Source: an uncultured Clostridia bacterium
GTDB lineage: Bacteria > Bacillota > Clostridia > Oscillospirales > CAG-272
Direction of reading: 5' to 3'
NCBI GenBank assembly: GCA_946407735.1
Contig: CAMJPL010000001.1
Location: 24,182 to 88,181 of the forward strand
Length of the DNA stretch: 64,000 nucleotides
Positions 16,030 to 25,537 of this stretch are shown in pieces. Below the pieces are notes generated by a model, which was given only the letters and a program-made list of their open reading frames with translations, searched no databases and was not told the DNA's origin. Positions within the stretch are counted from its first letter, which is position 1; each line of letters opens with the position of its first letter. A program made the position numbers and the translations under genes.

Positions 16030-18219
16030 ATGTTCGATATAAGCGCCAGATGGATATGGCACGGCGGCGAGGCTCTGCCTAACGAATACCTTATCTTCCC
16101 CGTCCGGTTCGACGGCGTGAAGGGGAAAAAATACGAGCTTACGATAAGCGTCGACTCGCAGTACGCCGTATATCTGAACGGCGAATTCGCCGATTGGGGG
16201 CAGTGGGGCGATTTCCCGGACTACAAGACCTACGACACGATAGATCTCACCGATAAGGTGAAGGACGGCGAAAATCTTCTCGAGATAGAGGCGACGTGGT
16301 ACGGCGCCGATACCTTCAGCTACCGCAAAGAGCCCGCCGGGCTGATATTCACCCTCACCGCCGACGGCGATACCGTCGCCGTATCGGACGGGAGCTGCGT
16401 CTATGTCCGCGACGCGAGATACATGCGCGAAGGCGTACAGTTCACGACGCCGCAGATAGGCTGGAATTTCAGATACGATTCGACGAAGCCGCTTCCCGCC
16501 GCCGAAAAGGCGGTAGAAACAGCCAAGCCCGCCACCCTCGTGCCGAGACCGATAAAGAAGCTGACGATGAAGCCGAAGAAGCCCGCCGTCATGCTCACCC
16601 GCGGCGGCTTCATCGCAGGGAAGCCGGGGAAGAACTTCGCGTCGGAGGCGCAGAGCGCCTATCTCGGGTATCAGCGGTTCATCCCGCGCCCGACGCTGCC
16701 GTCCGGCGGCGTCACGGTGAAGGGGGAGAATGACGGCGTTTACGTCACCGTCGATCTCGGCGAGGAGTGCGCCGGACTGCTCGACATGGATTTCACGACG
16801 ACGAAAGAGACGAGGGTCCTCGTCACATGGGGCGAGCATCTCGACGACTGCCGCGTCCGCTCGGATATCCGCTGCTTCTGCGACGAGTATATCGCGCATG
16901 AGGGCGAAAACAGCTTCATATACCCGATGCGCCGCCTCGGGCTGAGATATCTGCAGGTCTTCTTCTATTCCGGCGGCGATGATGTCGTCATCCGCTATCT
17001 CGGAGTCGACGAGACCGACTATCCCGTCGATAACAGCGGGACGTTCGTCTGCTCGGACAACCTGCACAACCGCATAGCCGAGGTGTCGAAGCGGACGCTT
17101 CTGATGTGCATGCACGAGCACTACGAGGACTGCCCGTGGCGCGAGCAGGCGCTGTACAATATGGACTCCCGCAATCAGATGCTGTTCGGCTACTACGCCT
17201 TCGGCGAGACCGAATTCCCGAAGGCCTCGCTCAAACTGTTCGCGCTCGGAGTGAGAGACGAGGACGGGCTGATCGACATCTGCGCCCCGTCGCGATTCCA
17301 GCGCACGATCCCGTCCTTCAACGCGATATTCCCGATGCAGGCCGCCGAATATCTGCGCCACAGCGGGGATAAGAAGTTCCTGCGCGAGATACTGCCGAAG
17401 CTGAAACAGGTCTGCGAGACGTTCGAGGACAGGATAGACGATACCGGGCTCGTCCGCAAGTTCGAGGACGACACCCGCTACTGGGACTTCTTCGAGTGGC
17501 AGACCGGGCTCGAGGGAAACAGCCGAAACACCGACGCCCCGGTATATTCGCTGCCGCTGAACGCCTTCTTCTCGATGGCCTGCGCCGGGATGATGTACAT
17601 CTGCGATCAGATCGGCGACGACGACGGCGCCGAGCATTTCGCCGCCCTCTGCGACGGGCTGAACGCGGTGATAAACAATAAATTCTGGGATTCCGAGAAA
17701 AACGAGTATTACACCTACATCGTCGGCGGCGTGAGGGAGCACAAGGCCGAGCTTTCACAGGCTCTCGCCGTCTGCTGCGGCGCGGCGCAGAGAGAGCGCC
17801 TCGACGCCTGCCTCGATATCCTCTCCCGCACCGTCGGCGGCGTCGATTCGGGGCTCGCTCCGGTGCCGCCGGACGACGACAGGATGCACCCGGTCACGAT
17901 CTCGCATCTCGTTTACAAATACGAGGCGCTGATGAAGCGCCCTGAGAGATACGGCAGACTGGTATTCGCCGATATCGCCCGCGTCTTCGGATATATGCTC
18001 TACCGTCAGGCGACGACCTTCTGGGAGACGATCGACGGCGGATACGCCTTCGGCGACGCCGGGAGCCTCTGCCACGGCTGGTCGGCGGTGCCGATATACA
18101 TGTACTGGCGCTACGGAGCCGGGTACCGCATCGAGGACAGGACGATTGCTCCCGTCGACTGCGGTCTCGGAGAGATAAAAGCCGTCCCGCCGAAGGGACT
18201 CAGGGAGATGTTCGAATAA
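16030..18219 (+). CDS. GH78-like alpha-L-rhamnosidase
   Basis: The 729-residue protein has N-terminal beta-sandwich regions (SARWIWHGGE, YAVYLNGEFADWG) and an alpha/alpha-barrel with HEHYEDCPWREQALYNMD, which matches the conserved GH78 acidic segment, followed by a Trp-rich WDFFEWQTGL. It would release rhamnose from plant or microbial glycans. The lack of a signal peptide suggests it works on imported oligosaccharides. It is in an operon with the sulfatase and ends at a terminator. Some GH78-like proteins of this size have unknown specificity. Confidence 0.8.
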   Translation: MFDISARWIWHGGEALPNEYLIFPVRFDGVKGKKYELTISVDSQYAVYLNGEFADWGQWGDFPDYKTYDTIDLTDKVKDGENLLEIEATWYGADTFSYRKEPAGLIFTLTADGDTVAVSDGSCVYVRDARYMREGVQFTTPQIGWNFRYDSTKPLPAAEKAVETAKPATLVPRPIKKLTMKPKKPAVMLTRGGFIAGKPGKNFASEAQSAYLGYQRFIPRPTLPSGGVTVKGENDGVYVTVDLGEECAGLLDMDFTTTKETRVLVTWGEHLDDCRVRSDIRCFCDEYIAHEGENSFIYPMRRLGLRYLQVFFYSGGDDVVIRYLGVDETDYPVDNSGTFVCSDNLHNRIAEVSKRTLLMCMHEHYEDCPWREQALYNMDSRNQMLFGYYAFGETEFPKASLKLFALGVRDEDGLIDICAPSRFQRTIPSFNAIFPMQAAEYLRHSGDKKFLREILPKLKQVCETFEDRIDDTGLVRKFEDDTRYWDFFEWQTGLEGNSRNTDAPVYSLPLNAFFSMACAGMMYICDQIGDDDGAEHFAALCDGLNAVINNKFWDSEKNEYYTYIVGGVREHKAELSQALAVCCGAAQRERLDACLDILSRTVGGVDSGLAPVPPDDDRMHPVTISHLVYKYEALMKRPERYGRLVFADIARVFGYMLYRQATTFWETIDGGYAFGDAGSLCHGWSAVPIYMYWRYGAGYRIEDRTIAPVDCGLGEIKAVPPKGLREMFE

Positions 18220-18224
18220 AACCA

Positions 18225-18272
18225 ACAGCCGCCGATTTTTCGGCGGCTGTCTGCTTGTTTATTTGTTTTTTC
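18225..18272. terminator. Bidirectional terminator between convergent genes
   Basis: An 11-bp stem ACAGCCGCCGA/TCGGCGGCTGT with a TTTT loop is followed by a T-rich stretch on the plus strand. It separates the rhamnosidase gene from the convergent beta-helix gene. Confidence 0.8.
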
Positions 18273-19689
18273 AGTCCACGATTATCCTTACGCTGCCGTA
18301 TTTTACTTCCGAGTATATGCTCGTCCGTCCGACGGTGAAGCTGTGGGTGTGTATCTCGACCTCTCTGCCGCGCGCGTACAGATTAGACAGCGCGTCGACA
18401 TGAAGGGAGCTGATGTAGCTCGCGCCGGAGACGCGCCATTTCGCGCTGCCGTAGAGCGAGACGTTCACGCCGGTGCTCCAGCGGCCGCTCTGTACGGCTC
18501 CCGTCCAGTCGGCGCCGGAATAGAGGATCATGTCGATCCTGCCCCAGCCGCTTCCCGGTCCGGCGTTAACTATGTCGCCGGAGACGGTCTGCGAGGAAAG
18601 GGAGATGTCGGCTCTGAATCCGGCCGGGCCGGATATCTCCATGAGCGAAGATCCGCCCTCGATCGTGTTTGACGATAGGCTGATCGACGCCCCGTCCTCG
18701 ACTTTGATGAGCGGCTTGTCCTTCGCCGCCTTTACGGTGCAGCCGGAGAGCGTAAGCGATCCGCCCGTTATTTCGGCGGCGGAGCCGGCGGATGCTGTGA
18801 GCGAGCCTCCCGTGACCGAGACCGAACCGCCGTTTACCGCGGCGCAGGGAGCGTCTGATCCTCCGGACCAGATTGCCGCGCCGTCGATGCTTATCTTTGC
18901 TCCCGAGCCGTCAGCCGATATGACCGGTACGCCTGATACCGACGAGCTGAGCGTGCCGCCGCTGATACTTGCGGCGGAATCGCTTTCGACGCGGAGGACA
19001 GGCGACGCTCCGTCGGGCTTTTCTATCTCGGCCCCGTCAAGATTCACGACGGCGCCTTCATTTACGACGATTGAGCTCCATTCCGGCTTACCGCCGAAGC
19101 TGTATTCGCTCTTCGAGGCCGTGAAGACGGCTTCGCCGTCCGCTTCGGACGTTCCTGCCGTATCAGTCGGGACAGCGGCTTCTTCGGCGGCGGTGTCATC
19201 GGTTACGCTTTCGGCGGCTTCATCGCTGCCGCCGATTATGTCTGCCAGCCCCGAAACCATCCGCCCGATCCCTGACAGCGCCCCGTTTACGAGAGCGCTG
19301 TATGCCGTCGGCTGAGGATTGATTGCGTCGGCTGCTTCCGTCTCGGCGGCTGTCTCCGCTGCGTCGGATGGGGCTTCAGCGGTGTCAGCCGGGGATCCCC
19401 CGGCTTCTGCCTCGGTTTCCTCTGTGATATCTGAGGCCTCCGCTGTTTCCGCGGCCGCTTCCGACTCTGCCGCGTCTTCCGATGCGCCTTCATCCGCTGC
19501 TTCGACGGCATCCGCTTCGCTTTCCGGCGCTGTTTCCGGCGCGGCTTCGACTTCGGGATCGGCGCTCTCCGAAGCCGATGCTTCCGCCGGTTCGCCGCTG
19601 TCCGGCTCCGCCGACGGAGCGGCGGACGGCTGCAGCGCGATGACGAGGCTTATCATCGCCGCGAGGATCCGCTCAAATACTGAATCCAT
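18271..19689 (-). CDS. Acidic low-complexity plus beta-helix protein, unknown function
   Basis: This 472-residue protein has a hydrophobic N-terminal segment (ILAAMISLVIALQPSA) that could be a signal peptide, a long Ala/Glu/Ser/Asp-rich acidic region (to about residue 200), then repeated short strands with Gly-Ser turns (AAVNGGSVSVTGGSLTAS, EITGGSLTLSGCTVKAA), the pattern of a right-handed parallel beta-helix. It ends in a beta-rich region without an obvious anchor. Surface attachment is a guess. No catalytic motif is recognised. Confidence 0.75.
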   Translation of the reverse strand: MDSVFERILAAMISLVIALQPSAAPSAEPDSGEPAEASASESADPEVEAAPETAPESEADAVEAADEGASEDAAESEAAAETAEASDITEETEAEAGGSPADTAEAPSDAAETAAETEAADAINPQPTAYSALVNGALSGIGRMVSGLADIIGGSDEAAESVTDDTAAEEAAVPTDTAGTSEADGEAVFTASKSEYSFGGKPEWSSIVVNEGAVVNLDGAEIEKPDGASPVLRVESDSAASISGGTLSSSVSGVPVISADGSGAKISIDGAAIWSGGSDAPCAAVNGGSVSVTGGSLTASAGSAAEITGGSLTLSGCTVKAAKDKPLIKVEDGASISLSSNTIEGGSSLMEISGPAGFRADISLSSQTVSGDIVNAGPGSGWGRIDMILYSGADWTGAVQSGRWSTGVNVSLYGSAKWRVSGASYISSLHVDALSNLYARGREVEIHTHSFTVGRTSIYSEVKYGSVRIIVD

Positions 19690-19707
19690 GGATCTACCCC
19701 TCTCCCG

Positions 19708-21075
19708 TCACGCTTTTATGTGCTCTATCGTCTTTTCGGCCATCTGATCGACGGAAACGAGCTGATATCCGCCGATGTCGGTGCGCAGCTGCCCGCCGAT
19801 GGGAGCCGTCCACTCGTCCGGGATCCCGCTGTCGCCGATCATCATGCCGAGGATAGATCCGGCGGTGGCGCCGTTGCAGTCGGTGTCAAAGCCCTGCATG
19901 ACCGCCCAGCATACCGTCCTGCCGTAATCCTTCTCTCCCCAGAGCAGGGCGGCGGCGACTATCATCGCGTTCGACACGGTGTAGCACCAGTCGAAGCCGA
20001 CGCTCTCGTCATAGCGGCTGTGGATCAGTGCCGAGGCGTCGTCCGAGGTCTTTCCCGCTTTGTACATATCGAGGATGTCCTTCACCTCGTGATAGAGGCG
20101 GCTCTTTTCAGGCACCTCGCCGAGCCCGGTTTCGATGACGTCGGCGATGTCGTCTGAGACGGCCGCCCGCGCGAGAGCGGCGGCGATGAACATCTCGCCG
20201 TAGATCCCGTTCTTTATATGGCTGATCGAGGCGTCGCGCCAGGCCATGTCGGCGGCTGCCGCCGGATCGCCGGGATTTATGTACCCGAAATAGTCGCCGC
20301 GGATCTGAGCGCCGATATACTCGCGGTAGGGATTGTGATACATCGCCGATTCCGGCGGCTTTATCCCGGCGATCAGGTTGCGGTAGGCGACCCTCTCGGC
20401 GGTGCAGTAGGGCCATATCCCGGCGTTGTACAGCCACTCGAAGGCGACGTCGTCCGGCGTGAAGCCCTTGCCGCGGCGGTCGATGAGCTTTACTCCGGTG
20501 ACAGTGTAATTGGTGTCGTCGTCAGACGGCGCGATCCCGCCGATGGTGTCGATGAAGGTGCCGCCGTCCCACTGCCCGAGCGCCTTCGCGGTATCGGAGT
20601 CCTTCCTGAGATAACGGACGAGCGGCCAGTTGCCCTGACTTTCTGCGTATTTTTTTATGTTCCACGATCTCCATCCCTCGACCGGCTTGCCGAGAAGGCA
20701 TCCGCAGACGCGTCCGTACCACGCGCCCTTGATGCGGCCGCGCAGAGCCTCGATATCGGCGTCTGAGAGCTTCACGGCGGCTCTGTGCGACGACGGTCTC
20801 GCCGCCTGTATCGAAGGAAGGTCGGACGGCTCGACATACGGGTAATCCGCCTTCAGAGGAGACATCTCTAGCGCTCTGTACAGCCCGTCGGCGAGGATAT
20901 CCTTCTCCTCGCCGGGATCGAGCCTCGACACCTCGCCGAGGATGGTTTCATATCTTTCCACATCCCGTCCCTCGAAGACGCACTGCCGGTATTCCGTCGG
21001 CAGCTCTTTGGCGTAATCGAGCCAGGAGCCCATGTGATCGAGATAATACTGCCAGTGAGGATTGTTTATTTCCAT
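19708..21075 (-). CDS. ADP-ribosylglycohydrolase family protein
   Basis: The C-terminal ~320 residues have the ADP-ribosylglycohydrolase fold: RIKGAWYGRVCGCLLGKPVEG, an early SDDDTNYT acidic metal site and the late MQGFDTDCNGATAGSILGMM motif, in which Asp residues bind Mg2+. The N-terminal ~110 residues are extra compared with typical enzymes of this family. Members remove ADP-ribose from proteins or small molecules; close relatives in Clostridia lie in sugar-catabolic clusters with unknown substrates. Confidence 0.88.
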   Translation of the reverse strand: MEINNPHWQYYLDHMGSWLDYAKELPTEYRQCVFEGRDVERYETILGEVSRLDPGEEKDILADGLYRALEMSPLKADYPYVEPSDLPSIQAARPSSHRAAVKLSDADIEALRGRIKGAWYGRVCGCLLGKPVEGWRSWNIKKYAESQGNWPLVRYLRKDSDTAKALGQWDGGTFIDTIGGIAPSDDDTNYTVTGVKLIDRRGKGFTPDDVAFEWLYNAGIWPYCTAERVAYRNLIAGIKPPESAMYHNPYREYIGAQIRGDYFGYINPGDPAAAADMAWRDASISHIKNGIYGEMFIAAALARAAVSDDIADVIETGLGEVPEKSRLYHEVKDILDMYKAGKTSDDASALIHSRYDESVGFDWCYTVSNAMIVAAALLWGEKDYGRTVCWAVMQGFDTDCNGATAGSILGMMIGDSGIPDEWTAPIGGQLRTDIGGYQLVSVDQMAEKTIEHIKA

Positions 21076-21113
21076 GACGCGGTCCTTTCGTTTCAGGTTC
21101 AGTCTTCGTTTTA

Positions 21114-21142
21114 ATTATATCATAATCGGAAGGTGAAATCAA
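21114..21142 (-). promoter_or_regulatory. Promoter of the ADP-ribosylglycohydrolase gene
   Basis: On the minus strand TTGATT, a 17-bp spacer ending ATGA and TATAAT lie about 40 bases before the start. Confidence 0.75.
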
Positions 21143-21268
21143 GGATATATCAAAAAATAACGGCGGCAGATACAGTTAACGGAAAATTCACATAAAAAGT
21201 GCAATAAAACGCCGCTCTGAAAGGTCTTATATGTCAGACCCGGGCAAAAACGAAAAGGAGGCGGCAGG

Positions 21269-21835
21269 ATGACAGAGGACAGGAGTCTTTCGGCCGAAGA
21301 GGCGGAAACGGCGCGAAGGATATACTGCGCATACAAAAATAAGATGTTTTCAATCGCCCTCGGCATACTTCACGACAGCCATGACGCCGAGGACGCGGTG
21401 TCGGAAAGCGTCGTCAGGATCATAAGGAACATAGACAGATTCAAAGGCGCGGATGAAAGGCTGGTCAAAGCCGGCGTGCTCATCTATACCCGCAGCGCCG
21501 CGCTGAACTTATACAACAGGAAAAAACGCCTTTCCGCGCATGAGGAAAGCGCCGTCACGGAAACAGACGACGGCTTTGAAGAACGGGAATTTGAGGACGT
21601 CTTCGCCGACGTGCAGCTTTCGGCTGCAAGAGACGACGAAAAAGAAAGGATCCTTATCTGCCTCGGCAGACTCGGGCAGCGGGATAGGGACCTTCTCACG
21701 CTCGTCTGCTCGCTCGGGTATTCGTATAAAGAGACGTCCGAGATCACGGGCATGACGGTGTCGAACGTAGGCAGCGCCCTGAAACGGGCGAAGGAAAGGC
21801 TGAGAAAGGAGCTTGAAAATGAAGGGATTATCTGA
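21269..21835 (+). CDS. ECF-type RNA polymerase sigma factor
   Basis: Region 2 (IALGILHDSHDAEDAVSESV) and region 4 (RDRDLLTLVCSLGYSYKETS) are clear, and region 3 is missing, as in ECF sigma factors. Length is usual at 188 residues. The start has an AAGGAGG site. The anti-sigma-like gene overlaps its 3' end by 17 bases, so the two are coupled. Targets are not visible from the sequence. Confidence 0.9.
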   Translation: MTEDRSLSAEEAETARRIYCAYKNKMFSIALGILHDSHDAEDAVSESVVRIIRNIDRFKGADERLVKAGVLIYTRSAALNLYNRKKRLSAHEESAVTETDDGFEEREFEDVFADVQLSAARDDEKERILICLGRLGQRDRDLLTLVCSLGYSYKETSEITGMTVSNVGSALKRAKERLRKELENEGII

Positions 21836-22448
21836 TCTTCTCATCTGCTCGGCGGAGAGGGAATTTGATATGCAGGCGGAAGCTGAGACTCCGTCCGGCC
21901 TCGACGGGAAAATCGACGGGATGATTCAAGGGATCGTAAAGCCGCGCCGAGCCGCCGCGCTGAGGAAGAGCGTCAGGTTCATAATCGCCGCTTCTTTTAT
22001 TTCGGTACTGCTGATTTCGGCCATATATGCCGGATGCGGTCTGATACCGGGGTTCACCGAGAAGATAACCGGCGGGTTCATAAGCTGGGATTTCGGCAAA
22101 GACGACGGCGGCGAGCCGTTTTCAAACAGGCTTCCGGAGTATATCCCGGACGGCTGGGAGATCCATGTGAGCTCCGTCGAGGAAAATATGGCGACTACTG
22201 TGATGTTCAACTCGGAGGACAGCTCGCTCGGATATGTGACGATAACCGAGCAGAAGGGCAGCAGGATCGCGATAGACGCCGACGGCTGCGAAAAGAAGGA
22301 GGTCGAAGTAAGGGAAGGTATCGTCGGCGTCCTCTATTTATACGAGGACCGTATGGCGCTCGTCTTCAGGGACGGGGTGAATATCATCCTGAGCGCGAGA
22401 GGGTGCAGTGAAGAAGAGCTGATCAGGATCGCGGCGAGCATTAAATGA
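21819..22448 (+). CDS. DUF4367-domain anti-sigma-like membrane protein
   Basis: The ATG at 21819 follows AAAGGAG inside the end of the sigma gene. A cytoplasmic N-terminal part of about 50 residues, a single transmembrane helix (FIIAASFISVLLISAIYAG) and an extracellular DUF4367 domain (LPEYIPDGWEIHVSS, YVTITEQ) follow. The order fits a membrane anti-sigma factor that senses an external signal, but no zinc-binding anti-sigma motif is seen. Confidence 0.82.
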   Translation: MKGLSDLLICSAEREFDMQAEAETPSGLDGKIDGMIQGIVKPRRAAALRKSVRFIIAASFISVLLISAIYAGCGLIPGFTEKITGGFISWDFGKDDGGEPFSNRLPEYIPDGWEIHVSSVEENMATTVMFNSEDSSLGYVTITEQKGSRIAIDADGCEKKEVEVREGIVGVLYLYEDRMALVFRDGVNIILSARGCSEEELIRIAASIK

Positions 22449-22478
22449 CAAGCATTAAATGACAAGCATTAAGTGATT
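22437..22478 (+). repeat. 14-bp tandem repeat at the DUF4367 gene stop codon
   Basis: AGCATTAAATGACA is present twice and a third copy is AGCATTAAGTGATT. The first copy includes the last codons and stop of the gene, so the stop is duplicated downstream. Replication slippage is likely. Confidence 0.8.
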
Positions 22479-22492
22479 AGGATTGAATGATA

Positions 22493-22529
22493 TAAAACGG
22501 CCGGTCTCCATGTATAGCGGAGACCGGCC
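22493..22529 (-). terminator. Terminator after the SpoIID-domain gene
   Basis: On the minus strand GGCCGGTCTCC/GGAGACCGGCC with a 9-nt loop is followed by GTTTTAT. It lies about 60 bases after the stop. Confidence 0.75.
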
Positions 22530-22588
22530 TGCGTATTGTCTGTATAAGGGGCGTAGCGGAAGAAAATACCGAGTATCGGATTGCCCGT

Positions 22589-24565
22589 TCAGCTCAGCGA
22601 CGACAGCGTCGTGCCGGGGTAGTACGTCATGAGTATCGTCGAGTAGTTGTAGCCCATCTCGGCCATGTTCATGGCTCCGTACTGGCTCATGCCGACGCCG
22701 TGGCCCCAGCCGCGGCCGACGAAGACGAAGTTCTCCGGCTCGCCCTCGGCGTCGACCTCGCGGTCGACGCGGTAGACCGACATGTCGGCGAGCGATGCGA
22801 TATACGCCTTGCTGTCGACCGACACCTGAGACGACACGGCCGAGCTCGGCGCGAGGCTGGTGATATAAGTGCCGTTTGCCGACGCTATCGACACGCCGCT
22901 TAGCGCGTCGGCGGCGAGCACGCCGTTTGCCGCGCCTCCTGAGACGTACAGCACCTCCGAGGCGAGCGGCTTGTCTCCGTCGGACGTGGCCGCGATTATA
23001 TCGGACGGCGCCGATACGGTGCCGTAGCTGACTGACGTCGGCGAGCCTGTCGCCCACGGATAGCTGCCGGTCGGGTATGTGTCGGTCATTACAGCCTTCT
23101 CACCGCCTCGGACGACGGTGAAGTTCGCCGAGTTCACATACGCCTGAAGCACCGTCCTTATGCGGTCCGACGTCGTTATCGTCGCCGTACCGCCGTTCTC
23201 GTCGGTGAAGGTGATGGAATAGATGTAGGACGAGTTCTGGCAGAGCTGATCTATTTTCACATCGGTTATCGGCGCCGTGATGCCGCTGTAGCCGTGCGCG
23301 GTGAGAGTGTTCTGCAGCTGCTCCGGCGTCACTTCGGTCTGCCAGTCGCCCTCGGGATGCTCGGAGTATTTCTCCCACGGCGTCCATATCGCCCTGAGAT
23401 ACGGCAGATCGTAGCCGCCCCACGCGTCTGAGGACTTAACGGTGCACTCGCCCATTACGGCGCTGTAATACGTCCTCGCCGGAGCGTTGTTGTATGTCAG
23501 TATCACGCCGGAGGTCTCGGCGACGGCGCGTTTTGTCGAATCCGTCGCCCTGCCTATGCCGAGATATGCCTGGCAGTGGGTGCCGCTGCACATGTCGAAG
23601 CCGTATTCCGAATGGCGGCCGAGCATCGAGAGCGAATACGTCCTCGAAGCGACGGCCATGGCTTTCAGCGACTCCATCGGCCACGACGGGCTTATCTCCC
23701 ACGGCAGAAGACCGTTTATGTACTGATCCATCGTCAGGATGTTGACCACCTGCACGCCGTCGCGCGCGCCGCTGACATAGCGGGAATACTCGAATATCCC
23801 CTCGTACTGGCGTCCCGACGGCGAGACGAGCACAGAGTTTCCGCTGCCGTCGCCGCGCGGGAGCATGCAGAGAGCCGTATTTCCGCTGCCGTCGTCGTAC
23901 TCGAAGAGGATCTTCCCGCTGTCGGGCTCGAGCAGGGACAGCCCTCTCCCCGACGGCGACACGACGTACGCGCCGGGCAGGATCTGCTGCACGACGGGAA
24001 GGTAGAGCTCGGCGTCCTCGCGGTTGGCGAAGTTGCCGATGCGAAGGACATACGCGCCGCCCACCACCGCCGGGAAGATCTCGTCGGTGAGGGTCAGGGC
24101 GGCGGCTTCGATCCCCGCGTATTTTGCGGCGAAATCGGACGCCGAGCCTATGTCCACCTCGACGTGGTAGGCGCCGATGAAGGTCGAGTTGTAGGCTCCC
24201 GTCACCCAGTAGGTGCGGCCGGATTTCGCGAGATTGGCGTCGCTTGCGACTGTGACCGCCGTCTCCGACAGCTGCCAGAGAGACGTCATATTGCCGCTCG
24301 AGTCCTTCGACGTGAAGCCGAGATTGAAGCCGGTGGCGCTTTTCACCTCATATCCGGTAGTCACGCCGGAGCCGTACATTATGCCGACGCGGATGCGCTG
24401 GTTTGCCGAAAAGCCGTCTATCGCGTATGATCCTATCGCCAGATACTGTATGACGGCGATAGCCGTGCCGCCGAGCATGAGCAGGCAGAGTATGAGCGCC
24501 AGGATCCTCGCCCAGAGACGGGCGGAGGAGCCGTAGGTGCTTCTTTTGCTGTTTTTAGCCGACAA
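22589..24565 (-). CDS. SpoIID/LytB-domain protein, membrane-anchored
   Basis: This 658-residue protein has an N-terminal transmembrane helix (LALILCLLMLGGTAIAVIQY), a central beta-rich region and a C-terminal SpoIID/LytB domain (LPWEISPSWPMESLKAMAVA, SRTYSL, TYYSAVMGECTVKSSDAWGG) with GRGWGHGVGMSQYGA near the end. SpoIID is a lytic transglycosylase acting on denuded glycans in engulfment; this longer form has accessory regions and may work in sporulation or wall turnover. The start is a TTG with GGGGAG upstream. The upstream gene overlaps it by 11 bases. Confidence 0.88.
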   Translation of the reverse strand: MSAKNSKRSTYGSSARLWARILALILCLLMLGGTAIAVIQYLAIGSYAIDGFSANQRIRVGIMYGSGVTTGYEVKSATGFNLGFTSKDSSGNMTSLWQLSETAVTVASDANLAKSGRTYWVTGAYNSTFIGAYHVEVDIGSASDFAAKYAGIEAAALTLTDEIFPAVVGGAYVLRIGNFANREDAELYLPVVQQILPGAYVVSPSGRGLSLLEPDSGKILFEYDDGSGNTALCMLPRGDGSGNSVLVSPSGRQYEGIFEYSRYVSGARDGVQVVNILTMDQYINGLLPWEISPSWPMESLKAMAVASRTYSLSMLGRHSEYGFDMCSGTHCQAYLGIGRATDSTKRAVAETSGVILTYNNAPARTYYSAVMGECTVKSSDAWGGYDLPYLRAIWTPWEKYSEHPEGDWQTEVTPEQLQNTLTAHGYSGITAPITDVKIDQLCQNSSYIYSITFTDENGGTATITTSDRIRTVLQAYVNSANFTVVRGGEKAVMTDTYPTGSYPWATGSPTSVSYGTVSAPSDIIAATSDGDKPLASEVLYVSGGAANGVLAADALSGVSIASANGTYITSLAPSSAVSSQVSVDSKAYIASLADMSVYRVDREVDAEGEPENFVFVGRGWGHGVGMSQYGAMNMAEMGYNYSTILMTYYPGTTLSSLS

Positions 24566-25235
24566 TTGTGTATTCTCCCCTTACCATCAGATAGGCGTCG
24601 TCCCCCGTCGCTTCGACGCCGCGGCCGTCAGCGCGCGGGATGAGGATGTAGTGGTTGACGCCAAGCTTGTCGCCGTGAAGGATCTCGGCTCCGCCCGTGA
24701 GATCGGAAAGCCCGACTCCTGCGGCGCGGTTGGCCTCGCTTGTGACGACGGCGGTCAGCTCTCCCGAGCGCGGGATGAGCTCAAGGGAGGAGTCGGCGGT
24801 GAGCACCTGCCCGTTTATAAGGTGTACGACCTCGTACTCGGCGGACGCCTGTACGGTCTGCTGGGCTGGCTGAGATCCGGCGGATGTCTGCGCGCCGCTG
24901 CCAGCGTCCCCGCTTTCGCCTGACGACGCGGCGTCCTGCGATGAATTGTCCGAAGCGCCGATGTCGACGCCGAGCTTTATCTGCTGCAGCTCCTGAGCCT
25001 GCCTTGCCTGAGTCTGCTCGAGCGCGATAATCGACGAGCTGAGCTCACTTATGCGGTTGTTGATCGTGTCGATGCCGAATTCGGATCTCATGTCCTGCTT
25101 CATCGCCTGAACGTAGCTGACGGTGACGAGGGGATCCGACTGTGTGTCATAGCCGTCGGCGAATACGGCGACAGCCGCCGCGGCCGCGATGGACAAAACG
25201 AGAGCCCCGACGGCCGCCTTTTCCTTTATATTCAA
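24555..25235 (-). CDS. Membrane-anchored coiled-coil protein, unknown function
   Basis: A TTG at 25235 with GGAGG 8 bases upstream is the better start; an ATG further upstream has no such site. The protein has an N-terminal membrane helix (AVGALVLSIAAAAAVAVF), a predicted coiled coil (INNRISELSSSIIALEQTQA), a Ser/Gly/Ala linker, then a compact domain (YEVVHLINGQVLTADSSLEL). It overlaps the SpoIID-domain gene by 11 bases in the same operon, suggesting the two proteins act together at the cell envelope. Confidence 0.78.
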   Translation of the reverse strand: MNIKEKAAVGALVLSIAAAAAVAVFADGYDTQSDPLVTVSYVQAMKQDMRSEFGIDTINNRISELSSSIIALEQTQARQAQELQQIKLGVDIGASDNSSQDAASSGESGDAGSGAQTSAGSQPAQQTVQASAEYEVVHLINGQVLTADSSLELIPRSGELTAVVTSEANRAAGVGLSDLTGGAEILHGDKLGVNHYILIPRADGRGVEATGDDAYLMVRGEYTIVG

Positions 25236-25351
25236 GATATATACCTCCGCTCTGCGGCGGGGGGCGGCAGGAAAAAAGCCCCTCTCCGCGAATAGAAACA
25301 GCGTCTCTTTCAGCAGTCCGGGCACGGCGAAAACCGCCCGGAAGCATTTCT

Positions 25352-25380
25352 ATTATATCACAATATCGGCCCGGTTTCAA
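25352..25380 (-). promoter_or_regulatory. Promoter of the coiled-coil/SpoIID operon
   Basis: Minus strand: TTGAAA, a 17-bp spacer ending TTGTGA, then TATAAT. The 300-base space between here and the divergent GH3 promoter holds no other gene. Confidence 0.8.
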
Positions 25381-25473
25381 CGGAATCGGATAAAAAAATC
25401 CTTTCCGCGGCGCCGGATTCGATAAAAATATACAAAATCGAAAAAATATAGAGCCCAAGTTGACGTCCCGCAC

Positions 25474-25502
25474 TTGTTTTTCTTCTTCGGCTGTGCTATA
25501 AT
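25474..25502 (+). promoter_or_regulatory. Promoter of the GH3 gene cluster
   Basis: TTGTTT, a 17-bp spacer ending CTGTGC and TATAAT form an extended -10 promoter before the GH3 gene. The -35 is a weak match. Confidence 0.7.
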
Positions 25503-25537
25503 TATATCCGGAAAACAAAACCACGGAGGATATATAA

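Noticed and set aside
16021..17742. A 573-codon minus-strand frame opposite the rhamnosidase gene.
   Set aside because: The plus-strand frame has clear family motifs and the antisense frame has no ribosome binding site or known domain.
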